Assembly: GCA_022704585.1 (NCBI GenBank)
Contig: JAKJGD010000052.1
Location: forward strand, 1 to 8,833
Direction: 5' to 3'
Source of the DNA: Spirochaetota bacterium
GTDB lineage: Bacteria > Spirochaetota > UBA4802 > UBA5550
Length of the DNA: 8,833 nt
Numbering within the stretch: the stretch's first letter is position 1; each line of letters starts with the position of its first letter. Positions 1-6,457 of this stretch are shown here, piece after piece. Below the pieces are notes generated by a model. The model had not been told where the DNA came from. It ran no database searches and saw nothing but the letters and a program-made list of their open reading frames with translations. The position numbers were made by a program, and so were the translations under genes.

Positions 1-221
1 CCCGGTGCCTGAAGGAGATCATGAACCGCGACGGCAAGCAGGCCGTACCCCAGTCGATCCTGCCGGCGATAGCGAAGGCGACGATGATGGACGGGGCCCG
101 GCTGTACAACCCGGAGGAGATACTCGAGTACGATTCGCTCATGGTGCTTGAGCACGCGTATGAAGGTATCCCCCTTGACCGCAGCAAGATCAAGAAGGGC
201 GGAAAGAAAGTCGCCTACTGA
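1..221 (+). CDS. 3' end of an unrecognised gene (5' end outside window)
   Basis: The frame is open from the first complete codon (position 3) to the TGA at 219-221, giving 72 visible C-terminal residues. An ATG at 21-23 lies only three bases after an AAGGAG, too close for a normal ribosome site, so I read this as the tail of a longer protein and not as a small gene. The visible part is hydrophilic with mixed helix-forming stretches, contains no cysteine-rich or transmembrane segment, and ends in a lysine-rich tail (KIKKGGKKVAY). GC-rich third positions support real coding. I do not recognise the family, and no function is proposed. A strong terminator begins 48 bases downstream, so this is probably the last gene of its transcript. 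Confidence 0.6.
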   Translation, partial: RCLKEIMNRDGKQAVPQSILPAIAKATMMDGARLYNPEEILEYDSLMVLEHAYEGIPLDRSKIKKGGKKVAY

Positions 222-268
222 TGTACCGCGTGGTTTCAGCCACACGGCGAGAAGGCCTGGATTGGCAC

Positions 269-301
269 AAAAAGGCGGGTCCGCAAGTACCCGCCTTTTT
301 T
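269..301 (+). terminator. Rho-independent terminator after the first gene
   Basis: GGCGGGT (274-280) pairs perfectly with ACCCGCC (289-295) around an 8-base loop. An A run precedes the stem (269-273) and six Ts follow it (296-301), so the stem can extend with A-T pairs to 12 bp. The A-tract on the other side lets it also act on leftward transcription. It separates the first gene from the acyl-CoA dehydrogenase transcript. Confidence 0.9.
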
Positions 302-310
302 CATCCTCTC

Positions 311-399
311 AACCTGCGGTTTTAACCGCACGCAGCCGCCCGGGGAAACCGGGGCCTTTTTGCGGGTTACTATTCACCATCCTCCTTGAGCCGGGAGGA
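311..399 (+). other. Series of overlapping small hairpins in the leader
   Basis: TGCGGTT (315-321) can pair with AACCGCA (324-330). The same AACCGCA can alternatively pair with TGCGGGTT (361-368, one bulged base) in a larger fold that encloses CCCGG (339-343) with CCGGG (349-353), followed by five Ts at 357-361. A third stem pairs TCCTCC (380-385) with GGAGGA (394-399), with ATTTTT at 405-410. The first two pairings exclude each other. This could be a second weak terminator, a remnant of a repeat, or an attenuator-like leader; nothing shows which. Confidence 0.35.
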
Positions 400-427
400 C
401 AGATATTTTTCTTGATTTATCTCCCCG

Positions 428-437
428 TATCATGATA
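428..437. promoter_or_regulatory. Perfect 10-bp palindrome upstream of the rubredoxin-fused ACAD
   Basis: TATCATGATA at 428-437 is its own reverse complement and lies about 80 bases before the start codon, after a TTGATT (412-417) that could be a -35 element. No convincing -10 box stands at the right distance, so I do not call a promoter. A regulator-binding site is possible, but a 10-bp palindrome is short enough to occur by chance. Confidence 0.25.
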
Positions 438-504
438 GGATGTTTCTCTTTGCGCATCCCGGCCTGTATCGCGGTTGCTGGCAGAACCGATACCGATGAC
501 AAAT

Positions 505-510
505 AGGAGG
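505..510 (+). promoter_or_regulatory. Ribosome binding site AGGAGG
   Basis: A full AGGAGG sits five bases before the ATG at 516 and fixes that start for the acyl-CoA dehydrogenase. Confidence 0.85.
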
Positions 511-515
511 TCCGC

Positions 516-1862
516 ATGCTAGACTTCAGCCTTTCCCCCGAGCAGATTGAGATCCAGAAAATGTCCCGCGAGTTCGCGCTCAAGGAAGTGCTCCCCCTGG
601 CCTGGTACTACGACGAGGCGAACGACCTTCCCCTCCCCCTGCTGAAAAAAGCCTTCGACCTGGGGCTGATGAACGGGGACATCCCGAAAAAGTACGGCGG
701 CCGCGGGATGGGCCTCGTGGAAGCCGCCCTGGCCACTGAGGAGATATCGGCGGCGTGCTCCGGCCTCGCCACCTCGATCTTCGTCAATTCGCTCGGCATG
801 GAGCCGCTCATCCTCTGCGGCAACGAGGCGCTCAAGGAAAAATACCTTACGAAGATAGCGAAGGAATTCAAGAAAATATCGTTCGCCACTTCCGAGCCCA
901 CGATGGGTTCCGACGTGGCCGGCCTCCGGTGCCTGGCCGAGGACAGGGGCGACCACTACGTCCTGAACGGGACCAAGTACTGGATCACCGACGCCGGCGT
1001 CGCGGACTACATGAGCATCTTCGCGACGGTGGACCCGAAGTCGCAGCACCAGGGTATCTGCGCGTTCCTCGTGGAGCGTGACTGGGAAGGCGTGACCGTC
1101 GGCCGGCACATCCCGAAACTCGGCCAGCGCGCGTCCAATACCGCGGGGATCAGCCTGAAAAACGTGCGCGTGCCCAAAGAAAACGTGATCGCGGCGCCCG
1201 GCGAGGGGTTCGTGATTGCGATGAAGACCTTTTCCCGCACCAGGCCGATCATCGGCGCGTTCGCCGTGGGCGCGGCCCGCTCCGCCATGGAATTCGCGCT
1301 GGACTACGCAAAGAGGCGGCGTGTCTTCGGCACAAAGCTCTCGAACTTCGAGGCGATCCAGTTCAAGATCGCCGAGATGTTCCAGAAGATCGAGACCTCC
1401 CGCCTCCTGGTGCTCAAGTCCGCGTGGGAGACCGACAACGGGATGGACCCCACGCTCGACGCGTCCATTTCCAAGTTCTACGCGACCGAGGCCGCCGTGC
1501 AGGTCGCGAACGACGCGCTCCAGATCGCCGGAGGCTACGGATTCACGAAACTCTACCCATTCGAGAAAATCCTGCGCGATGTGCGGCTCCTCATGATATA
1601 CGAGGGGACCAGCGAGGTCCAGCGCATCATCGTGTCCGGGTACGCGCTGGGATCATACAAGCCGGTGATGCCGCCGCTGGAAGATCTCCCGATGCTCAGG
1701 AGCGAGACCGGCGGCAATGATTTCTACGGCGAGATGGAGGGGAAAACGGCGTGGCGATGCCGCATATGCGGCCACATCCACTACGGGGACGAGCCGCCGG
1801 AGGAATGCCCCTATTGCTTCTTCCCGGGCACGGCGTTCAAGAAGGTGTGGCCGCGGGAATAA
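516..1862 (+). CDS. Acyl-CoA dehydrogenase with C-terminal rubredoxin-like domain
   Basis: The 448-residue product is an FAD-dependent acyl-CoA dehydrogenase, oxidising acyl-CoA to 2-enoyl-CoA in the cytoplasm. Residues 1 to about 380 carry the whole family pattern: N-terminal helical domain, the flavin/substrate loop F-A-T-S-E-P-T-M-G-S-D (123-133), Y-W-I-T (155-158), an R-x-x-FG helix, the GGYGF turn, and I-Y-E-G-T-S-E with the expected catalytic base at Glu363 (short/medium-chain position). After a roughly 30-residue linker, residues 413-445 form a compact iron-binding module with CxxC at 415/418 and CPYC at 431/434, resembling the short rubredoxin-like end of rubrerythrins. Ordinary ACADs stop near 380 residues and pass electrons to ETF, so the extra domain suggests a built-in one-electron relay (inference). 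The start is set by AGGAGG five bases upstream. The small membrane-protein gene 69 bases downstream is probably co-transcribed. Chain-length specificity cannot be read from the sequence. Confidence 0.95.
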   Translation: MLDFSLSPEQIEIQKMSREFALKEVLPLAWYYDEANDLPLPLLKKAFDLGLMNGDIPKKYGGRGMGLVEAALATEEISAACSGLATSIFVNSLGMEPLILCGNEALKEKYLTKIAKEFKKISFATSEPTMGSDVAGLRCLAEDRGDHYVLNGTKYWITDAGVADYMSIFATVDPKSQHQGICAFLVERDWEGVTVGRHIPKLGQRASNTAGISLKNVRVPKENVIAAPGEGFVIAMKTFSRTRPIIGAFAVGAARSAMEFALDYAKRRRVFGTKLSNFEAIQFKIAEMFQKIETSRLLVLKSAWETDNGMDPTLDASISKFYATEAAVQVANDALQIAGGYGFTKLYPFEKILRDVRLLMIYEGTSEVQRIIVSGYALGSYKPVMPPLEDLPMLRSETGGNDFYGEMEGKTAWRCRICGHIHYGDEPPEECPYCFFPGTAFKKVWPRE

Positions 1863-1920
1863 AGCCGGTTTACCGTTCCGCCTCAGGCATGCAAAAAACG
1901 CAACGAGCGCGCGAAGCGTC

Positions 1921-1926
1921 AAGGAG
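1921..1926 (+). promoter_or_regulatory. Ribosome binding site AAGGAG deciding the start at 1932
   Basis: AAGGAG lies five bases before ATG 1932. An in-frame GTG at 1926 overlaps this site itself and so cannot be the start; the ATG at 1932 is chosen. Confidence 0.8.
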
Positions 1927-1931
1927 TGGCT

Positions 1932-2411
1932 ATGCTGCTGCACATACTGGATATCGCGAGAATACTCGGGGTAGCTGCGACGTTCTATATCGGCTATTCA
2001 ATCGGTTTCGCCGGGGACTATGACCCGATAGCGCAATTGCACTTCATGGTTCCCGCTGTCATTGTCATTATCGCGGGCATATCTGGCATTGAGGGCCTTG
2101 TACTGGGCGACCGGGCGGCCGCGGCCAAAGGTTACGCTGCCGACGGCAATTACCAGAGGCAATCTTCCTTCGCCCTGTTGTCCTATGCCGCGGTTGCCGT
2201 TTTCGTGCGGGTGAGCGGATGGGGCATCCGCGCCGAGCTGACGATATTCTTCGCATTCATCTTTTTTCTTGTTTTTTCGGGAATCAATCATGCCGCGAGC
2301 GCGGTCAGGGACAGGAATTTCAAATGGCAGAACATCAACCGCCCTTTCATCACTCTCGCATTGATCGCGGGAATGGCCTACCCGGTCATCGAGGCAATGA
2401 AAAGAATATGA
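1932..2411 (+). CDS. Small multi-spanning membrane protein of unknown function
   Basis: The 159-residue product is mostly hydrophobic, with likely membrane helices at about 3-26, 36-58, 79-97, 101-121 and 136-155. The main soluble stretch is a polar loop at about 59-78 (GDRAAAAKGYAADGNYQRQ). It has no cysteine and three histidines (4, 37, 120) near or inside helices, so no obvious redox or metal-binding motif. The overall pattern recalls uncharacterised DUF6790-like small membrane proteins, but I hold that family name only loosely. AAGGAG at 1921-1926 supports the start. It follows the rubredoxin-fused ACAD by 69 bases with no terminator visible between, suggesting one transcript, and converges on the MMPL gene on the other strand. 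Confidence 0.8.
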   Translation: MLLHILDIARILGVAATFYIGYSIGFAGDYDPIAQLHFMVPAVIVIIAGISGIEGLVLGDRAAAAKGYAADGNYQRQSSFALLSYAAVAVFVRVSGWGIRAELTIFFAFIFFLVFSGINHAASAVRDRNFKWQNINRPFITLALIAGMAYPVIEAMKRI

Positions 2412-2412
2412 T

Positions 2413-2439
2413 GTAACCGGGGAATCGCCGCCGGGTTAC
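2413..2439. terminator. Hairpin between two convergent genes (weak terminator candidate)
   Basis: GTAACC (2413-2418) pairs with GGTTAC (2434-2439), extended inward by GG/CC past one bulged G. It lies just after the stop of the membrane-protein gene and before the end of the MMPL gene, where a two-way terminator would be expected. No T run follows on either strand, so the call is weak. Confidence 0.3.
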
Positions 2440-2460
2440 TGCGCCGGATCAGCTCCACCG

Positions 2461-2477
2461 TTCACTATTCACTATTC
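2461..2477. repeat. Short heptamer repeat TTCACTA at the end of the MMPL gene
   Basis: TTCACTA occurs twice head to tail (2461-2467 and 2468-2474) followed by a partial third unit TTC. It overlaps the MMPL stop codon and last codons. It may be simple slippage-derived sequence; a related stretch (ACTATTCACCAT) occurs at 369-380. Confidence 0.4.
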
Positions 2478-5392
2478 TCTGTTAACCGCTTTCCCCCCGG
2501 CCACCAGTTCCACCGGCCCAGCAGAACCACGATCGAGGGCACGAGTATCGTGCGCGTGATGAACGTATCCTGAAGAACGCCGACGGTGATGGCGAAGCTC
2601 AGTTGCACCAGCCCCAGGAGCGATGACGACATCATGGCCGCGAACGTTCCCGCCATGATGATGCCTGCGGACGTGATGATGCCTCCGGTGTGCAGCACGG
2701 CGAGCCGCACGCCCTTCCGCGTGCCGTGAACGGCCGCCTCCTCGCGCACCCGCCCCATGAGGAATATGTTGTAGTCCATGCCGAGCGCCAGGAGAAGAAC
2801 GAACATGAAGAACGGCACGAACCAGGCGATCTCCCTGCCCAGGAGGTATTCGAACACGAACCGCATGATGCCCATGCACGCGTTGTAGCTCAGCAGAATC
2901 GTCCCCAGGAGGTACACGGGCGCCACCACGCTGCGCAGCAGGAACACGAGCACTATCATGATACCGCCGCAGACCAGGAGCCACATGAGCACTGTGTCGC
3001 GCTTCATGGCATCGCGCAGGTCGGCAAGAACGGGGATGTTCCCGCCCACGTGAAACGTGTCGCTCATCTTCATGTTCCGGATCCTCCTCACGGTATCCAT
3101 GGCCGCGGGAGAAAACGGCTCGTCCCTGAGCAATAGCTGGTAGCGCACCGCGTCGCCTTCGAGCGTCGTGTAGGTGTCCAGGAGCATCATCAGGGCGCCC
3201 CCGCCCGGAAGCCGGGCCAGCTCGACCGGCGCGTAATACCCGTCCGGGCGGCCGGCGAACTTCACCGACAGGCCCCGCACCGATCCCTCGAATGACCGCA
3301 GGTCGGTCAGGATCGGCATGATGATATAGCTGAGCTCCGGCGGCACGACCGGGGGAACGTACACGGTGGCGGCGAGCTTCATCTCCGCCTCTTTCGTCAG
3401 GCGGTGGAGGTTGTCGGAGAGCTCCGACCGGAGGCCCTGCAGCTCGACGTACTGTAATATCATCAGGACGAGACGCGTCACCGCGGGCATCTTCCCGTAG
3501 GCGGCGAATTTCCCGTGGAGCCCGTCGAGCGCGGACATCGTGCCGGCGTACCCGTCCATCCCCTGTATCTGCGGCGCGACCCGCTCCAGCCCGGCGAAAT
3601 ACTGCCGCAGCATCTCGAGCTTCGGCAGGATGATCTCGGGATCGGTCCCCTTCATGTCGTTCATGATCCTGCCGATCTCGGCCAGCTGCGCCGGGACTTT
3701 AATGAGATGCGATGAGGAATCATACCGCTCCCGCACCCGCTGCAGCGCGGCCATGGCGCCGATATAATCGGGGTCCGACGCGAGCCACGGGAAAGCGCCG
3801 GCCAGGCCGGCGAAATAATCATGCAGCACCGCGAACATGCCGTCCGCGTTGTATATGAACGCTTTCAATTTGGGCGGGTCGCTCACCGCGGCGCCGATCG
3901 CGTCCACCTGGACCGCCAGCTGGGCCAGCTGAAAATCGACGCGCAGTACCCGGGAGGTGAACGCGTCGGGCTTGCCCGTCGGGCTGGTAAGGCTCCGCAC
4001 CCCGGTCACGCCGGGTATGCTGCGCAGATACTCCGTGGTCCGCGTTATCTTCCCGATGCCTTCCGGTGTGCGCGTGTCCCGCAGCCCGGTCACCAGCACG
4101 TCCACCGGCAGCATCTCGCCCACGCCGAATTTCTCGGCGAGTATATTGTAGCCGACCCGCACCATGTTATTTTTCGGGAGGTCCGCCAGCATGTCGAAGG
4201 TCTGCTTCTGGCCCTGGCCGTAGATCGCGAGCGGCGCCATCACCAGGAGCGACAGCACGAGGAAGGCCCAGGGCATGCGCGTGATCCAGCCGCCCAGCCG
4301 CCCCCACATCGTCGCCTCGTGCGCATGCTTTGGCCTGCCGGGCCAGAACGCGCGCCTGCCGATGATCGCGAGCATGGCGGGGGTGAGCGTCATGACCGCG
4401 CAGAGCGCGATCACCAGCGCGATCGCAAGGCTCGGGCCGGTGCTGGAGAACAGCTTCACGGACACGAAGCTCAGCGCTATGTCCGCCACGATCAGCGTGC
4501 CCGCACTGCTCGTGATCGTCTCGCCGACGCGCGCCATCGTGCTGGCCGCGGCGTCTTTCCCGGGCATGCCGTCGGCCATGTGCTCCTTGAACCTGCTGAT
4601 GATGAAGAGGCAGTAATCCGTGCCCGCGCCGAAGAGGAGCACCACCATGAACAGGTCGGTCATCGACGATATGACCAGGCCCTGCTGCGCGAGCCACGCG
4701 ACGATGCCGCGCGCTATCCCGTACGCCACGCCTATGATGACCAGGGGGACGAACGGCAGGATCGGGGAGCGGTATATCAGAAGCAGGCAGACGATGACCA
4801 GCCCGATCGTGATGACAATCGTTTTTTCCGCGCTTTCCAGAATGCATTGTTTGTAGGCATTGGTAATGGGCACGTCCCCGGTGACATACCCCCGGTACCC
4901 GGCGGGCATGGCGGCCATGTGCCTCATGATGGTGTCCATGGTCTTCTCAACGGCCTTGTCGTCCGGAGCCCCGTTGATGCCCGCAAAGATGATGGCCACG
5001 CGCCCGTCAGGGCTTATCAGCCGGTCCGTGAGGTTGGGGTCCTCGGGAGACAGCAGGTTCTCTGAAATTTTGGGGTCCTTGAGCGATCGCACCCAGCCGG
5101 TCAGTTCGCCGATGGCGGCCGCCCCTTCCGTGCTTTTCAGCGAACCCCTGTTCGATTCCAGCACGAGGATCGCGGAATTGGAAAAGACCTCTTTGGGAAA
5201 ATTTTTCCTGATCAGCTTCTGGGCCTGGATGCTGGGCTCCTTCGCGCTTAAATAGGCCGACTGGTCCGATATGCTCAGCTCGGACAGGTTCGGCGCAAGC
5301 CAGGTTATCACGCCCACGGCGACAAGCCAGAACGCGATAACCGCGTACCGGTACCGTACTGAATAGTGCCCGATTTTTTCAAATATGCCCAT
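2465..5392 (-). CDS. MMPL-family RND transporter (lipid/hydrophobe exporter)
   Basis: The 975-residue product is an inner-membrane, proton-driven exporter of the MMPL branch of the RND superfamily, which moves lipids or other hydrophobic molecules outward. Topology is the family's two-fold pattern: helix 1 (about 14-34), an external domain (35-190), helices 2-6 (about 191-345), helix 7 (372-392), a large second external domain (393-799), and helices 8-12 (about 800-955). The Asp-Tyr pairs of the proton relay are present in both halves: G-T-D-Y with Asp259/Tyr260 and G-M-D-Y with Asp873/Tyr874. The second external domain, about 400 residues, contains an imperfect internal duplication (526-557 and 598-629). 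The ATG at 5390-5392 follows AAGGG (5402-5406, spacing nine); a nearer AGAGGA is only one base away. No convincing promoter is visible; ATGACA/TCTATT in the 5415-5450 area is weak. The TetR gene upstream in the same direction is a plausible regulator. Substrate is unknown; a hopanoid, fatty acid or other lipid would fit the neighbourhood. Confidence 0.93.
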   Translation of the reverse strand: MGIFEKIGHYSVRYRYAVIAFWLVAVGVITWLAPNLSELSISDQSAYLSAKEPSIQAQKLIRKNFPKEVFSNSAILVLESNRGSLKSTEGAAAIGELTGWVRSLKDPKISENLLSPEDPNLTDRLISPDGRVAIIFAGINGAPDDKAVEKTMDTIMRHMAAMPAGYRGYVTGDVPITNAYKQCILESAEKTIVITIGLVIVCLLLIYRSPILPFVPLVIIGVAYGIARGIVAWLAQQGLVISSMTDLFMVVLLFGAGTDYCLFIISRFKEHMADGMPGKDAAASTMARVGETITSSAGTLIVADIALSFVSVKLFSSTGPSLAIALVIALCAVMTLTPAMLAIIGRRAFWPGRPKHAHEATMWGRLGGWITRMPWAFLVLSLLVMAPLAIYGQGQKQTFDMLADLPKNNMVRVGYNILAEKFGVGEMLPVDVLVTGLRDTRTPEGIGKITRTTEYLRSIPGVTGVRSLTSPTGKPDAFTSRVLRVDFQLAQLAVQVDAIGAAVSDPPKLKAFIYNADGMFAVLHDYFAGLAGAFPWLASDPDYIGAMAALQRVRERYDSSSHLIKVPAQLAEIGRIMNDMKGTDPEIILPKLEMLRQYFAGLERVAPQIQGMDGYAGTMSALDGLHGKFAAYGKMPAVTRLVLMILQYVELQGLRSELSDNLHRLTKEAEMKLAATVYVPPVVPPELSYIIMPILTDLRSFEGSVRGLSVKFAGRPDGYYAPVELARLPGGGALMMLLDTYTTLEGDAVRYQLLLRDEPFSPAAMDTVRRIRNMKMSDTFHVGGNIPVLADLRDAMKRDTVLMWLLVCGGIMIVLVFLLRSVVAPVYLLGTILLSYNACMGIMRFVFEYLLGREIAWFVPFFMFVLLLALGMDYNIFLMGRVREEAAVHGTRKGVRLAVLHTGGIITSAGIIMAGTFAAMMSSSLLGLVQLSFAITVGVLQDTFITRTILVPSIVVLLGRWNWWPGGKRLTENSE

Positions 5393-5443
5393 ATCCTCTT
5401 ACCCTTGCTCCCTGCATGAATAGATGTATTGCGCAGCTGCATG

Positions 5444-5533
5444 TCATTCCCGCATACAAAGCACGCCATTCCCGCCCCTCGACAGGTTTATCCCGAGCTT
5501 GTCGAAGGGCTCGGGAGAACCTCCAGCGGGAAT
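5444..5533. repeat. Dispersed-repeat-like element with nested inverted repeats
   Basis: The 247-bp gap between the TetR and MMPL genes holds CATTCCCGC twice in direct orientation (5445-5453 and 5467-5475) and its complement GCGGGAAT once (5526-5533), so ATTCCCGC/GCGGGAAT forms the outer stem. Inside, TCCCGAGC (5491-5498) pairs perfectly with GCTCGGGA (5509-5516) over a 10-base loop, while CGACA (5480-5484) can pair with TGTCG (5500-5504). This nested layout is typical of repeats scattered through intergenic DNA of many environmental bacteria; that it is multicopy in this genome is inference. Confidence 0.6.
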
Positions 5534-5639
5534 CCAAGCGAAAAAAATGGAACCCGGCTATTTGCCATGATTGTGCCGGAATGATAGATGAGCCAGGCAG
5601 GAAGTCTGATGTTTTCCCCCGTGCCTGACCGGATTTCGG

Positions 5640-6272
5640 TCAGACCGCCTGCAGTCTTGCCAGCATCAAATCCGACGCAAAATCGAGGAGCTTCTTGTCC
5701 TTCACCTCGCCCAGCTCGTTGCGCTGCATGAAATCCGAAACGGCGAACACGCCGGTCGCAAGCGCCCAGAATGACAGTGCCGTTTCCCTTGGATCGACGT
5801 CGATAAACTCGCCGTCAGTTATGCCTTTCCTGATGATGTTCACGATGTACTCGAGCAGTTCCATGGCCATCCCGTGTATCCTGTCATATACGGCATCGGA
5901 AATCTTTTCACGATCGATGGAACCGGACTGGATCGAGGTCAGGATGGTATAGTAGAGCCGGTGCTCGGTGTAAAATGAATAGAACGCTTCGATCAGGTTG
6001 AGGGTTTGTTTTGTCGCGCTCAACACCGGGTTGGTCGCTCTTTTAAAAAATTCGTGAAAGAGCTGCGCGCCCTCCTCGACAAGGGACACGTACAGCTCTT
6101 CCTTGCTTTTGAAATACAGGTACAGGGTGCCCTTGCTCAGCTCCGCTTTATTGGCTATCTCTTCCATCGTGGCCGCTTCCAGGCCCTTTGAGATAAACAC
6201 CCCTTTTGCGACCTCAAGGATGTCCTTTCTGCGTTTTATCTTTTCATTAATTTTTCTTTGTTGCGTTCCCAT
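5640..6272 (-). CDS. TetR-family transcriptional regulator
   Basis: The 210-residue product is a one-component repressor-type regulator. Residues about 13-60 form the TetR DNA-binding domain: a first helix (RRKDILEVAKGVFISKG), then the helix-turn-helix at about 35-54 with the signature S-K-G-T-L-Y-L-Y-F and the following K-S-K-E-E-L. The remaining 150 residues are helical and hydrophobic enough to hold a ligand pocket and dimer interface, with no diagnostic ligand motif. Length is normal for the family. The ATG at 6270-6272 has only a weak GGGG six bases upstream, giving a short leader of about 14 bases from the predicted start of transcription. A promoter with a perfect inverted repeat across it lies directly upstream, indicating autoregulation. 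Neighbours (MMPL exporter downstream, ACADs upstream) suggest it senses a fatty acyl-CoA or another hydrophobic ligand; this is inference. A 7-bp hairpin (5625-5643) overlaps its stop codon. Confidence 0.95.
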   Translation of the reverse strand: MGTQQRKINEKIKRRKDILEVAKGVFISKGLEAATMEEIANKAELSKGTLYLYFKSKEELYVSLVEEGAQLFHEFFKRATNPVLSATKQTLNLIEAFYSFYTEHRLYYTILTSIQSGSIDREKISDAVYDRIHGMAMELLEYIVNIIRKGITDGEFIDVDPRETALSFWALATGVFAVSDFMQRNELGEVKDKKLLDFASDLMLARLQAV

Positions 6273-6281
6273 GACCCCAAT

Positions 6282-6310
6282 CCATTAAATGAATAATAGT
6301 CATTTAATGG
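6282..6310. promoter_or_regulatory. Probable TetR operator: perfect 11-7-11 inverted repeat
   Basis: CCATTAAATGA (6282-6292) and TCATTTAATGG (6300-6310) are exact reverse complements separated by seven bases. The element starts ten bases upstream of the tetR start codon, and its spacer contains the -10 box, so a bound dimer would block RNA polymerase. Perfect 11-bp arms beside a TetR-family gene are the classic layout of a self-regulated operator. The inner AATGA/TCATT arms loosely recall operators of TetR-type fatty-acid regulators, but that resemblance is from memory. Confidence 0.85.
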
Positions 6311-6321
6311 CTAAAAGTCAA
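6293..6321 (-). promoter_or_regulatory. Sigma70-like promoter of the tetR gene
   Basis: Read on the minus strand, TTGACT (6316-6321) and TATTAT (6293-6298) stand exactly 17 bp apart; each differs from consensus (TTGACA, TATAAT) at one position. Transcription would begin near 6286, about 14 bases before the tetR ATG. The -10 box and part of the spacer lie inside the inverted repeat at 6282-6310. Confidence 0.85.
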
Positions 6322-6377
6322 CTGTGATGAGACATTTTTTCTGAAAAGTGGATTTTTTTCATAGAAATGACCGAAAT

Positions 6378-6426
6378 GCTCTGACACCGGGTTGGTGATG
6401 GGGGCTCTGACCCCGGGTTGGTTGAT
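6378..6426. repeat. Two-copy tandem repeat, REP-like
   Basis: Positions 6378-6399 and 6404-6426 are near-identical (one substitution, one inserted T), spaced 26 bp. The core GGCTCTGACCCCGGGTT, read on the other strand as AACCCGGGGTCAGAGCC, resembles short repeats I associate with REP-linked single-strand transposases (RAYT type). The second copy includes GGGG/CCCC arms (6401-6404 with 6411-6414). No transposase gene is present in the window. Confidence 0.55.
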
Positions 6427-6457
6427 ATCCTCTTCACTGGTACAGGACCTTTTCTTA

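Noticed and set aside
21..221. Stand-alone 66-residue gene starting at ATG 21
   Set aside because: The AAGGAG is only three bases from the ATG and the frame is open to the window edge, so the ATG is more likely an internal methionine of a longer protein.
519..1109. 196-codon minus-strand frame inside the rubredoxin-fused ACAD gene
   Set aside because: Antisense shadow of a strongly supported gene, with no plausible start site or domain.
3821..5065. 414-codon open frame on the plus strand opposite the MMPL gene
   Set aside because: Its product is dominated by His, Arg, Asp and Gly as expected from the antisense of a GC-rich gene; the MMPL frame opposite has complete family motifs.
5625..5643. 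Perfect 7-bp hairpin CTGACCG/CGGTCAG over the tetR stop codon as a terminator
   Set aside because: No T run follows on the minus strand (the sequence continues GCACGGGGG), so it is not a rho-independent terminator; it may only protect the mRNA end.
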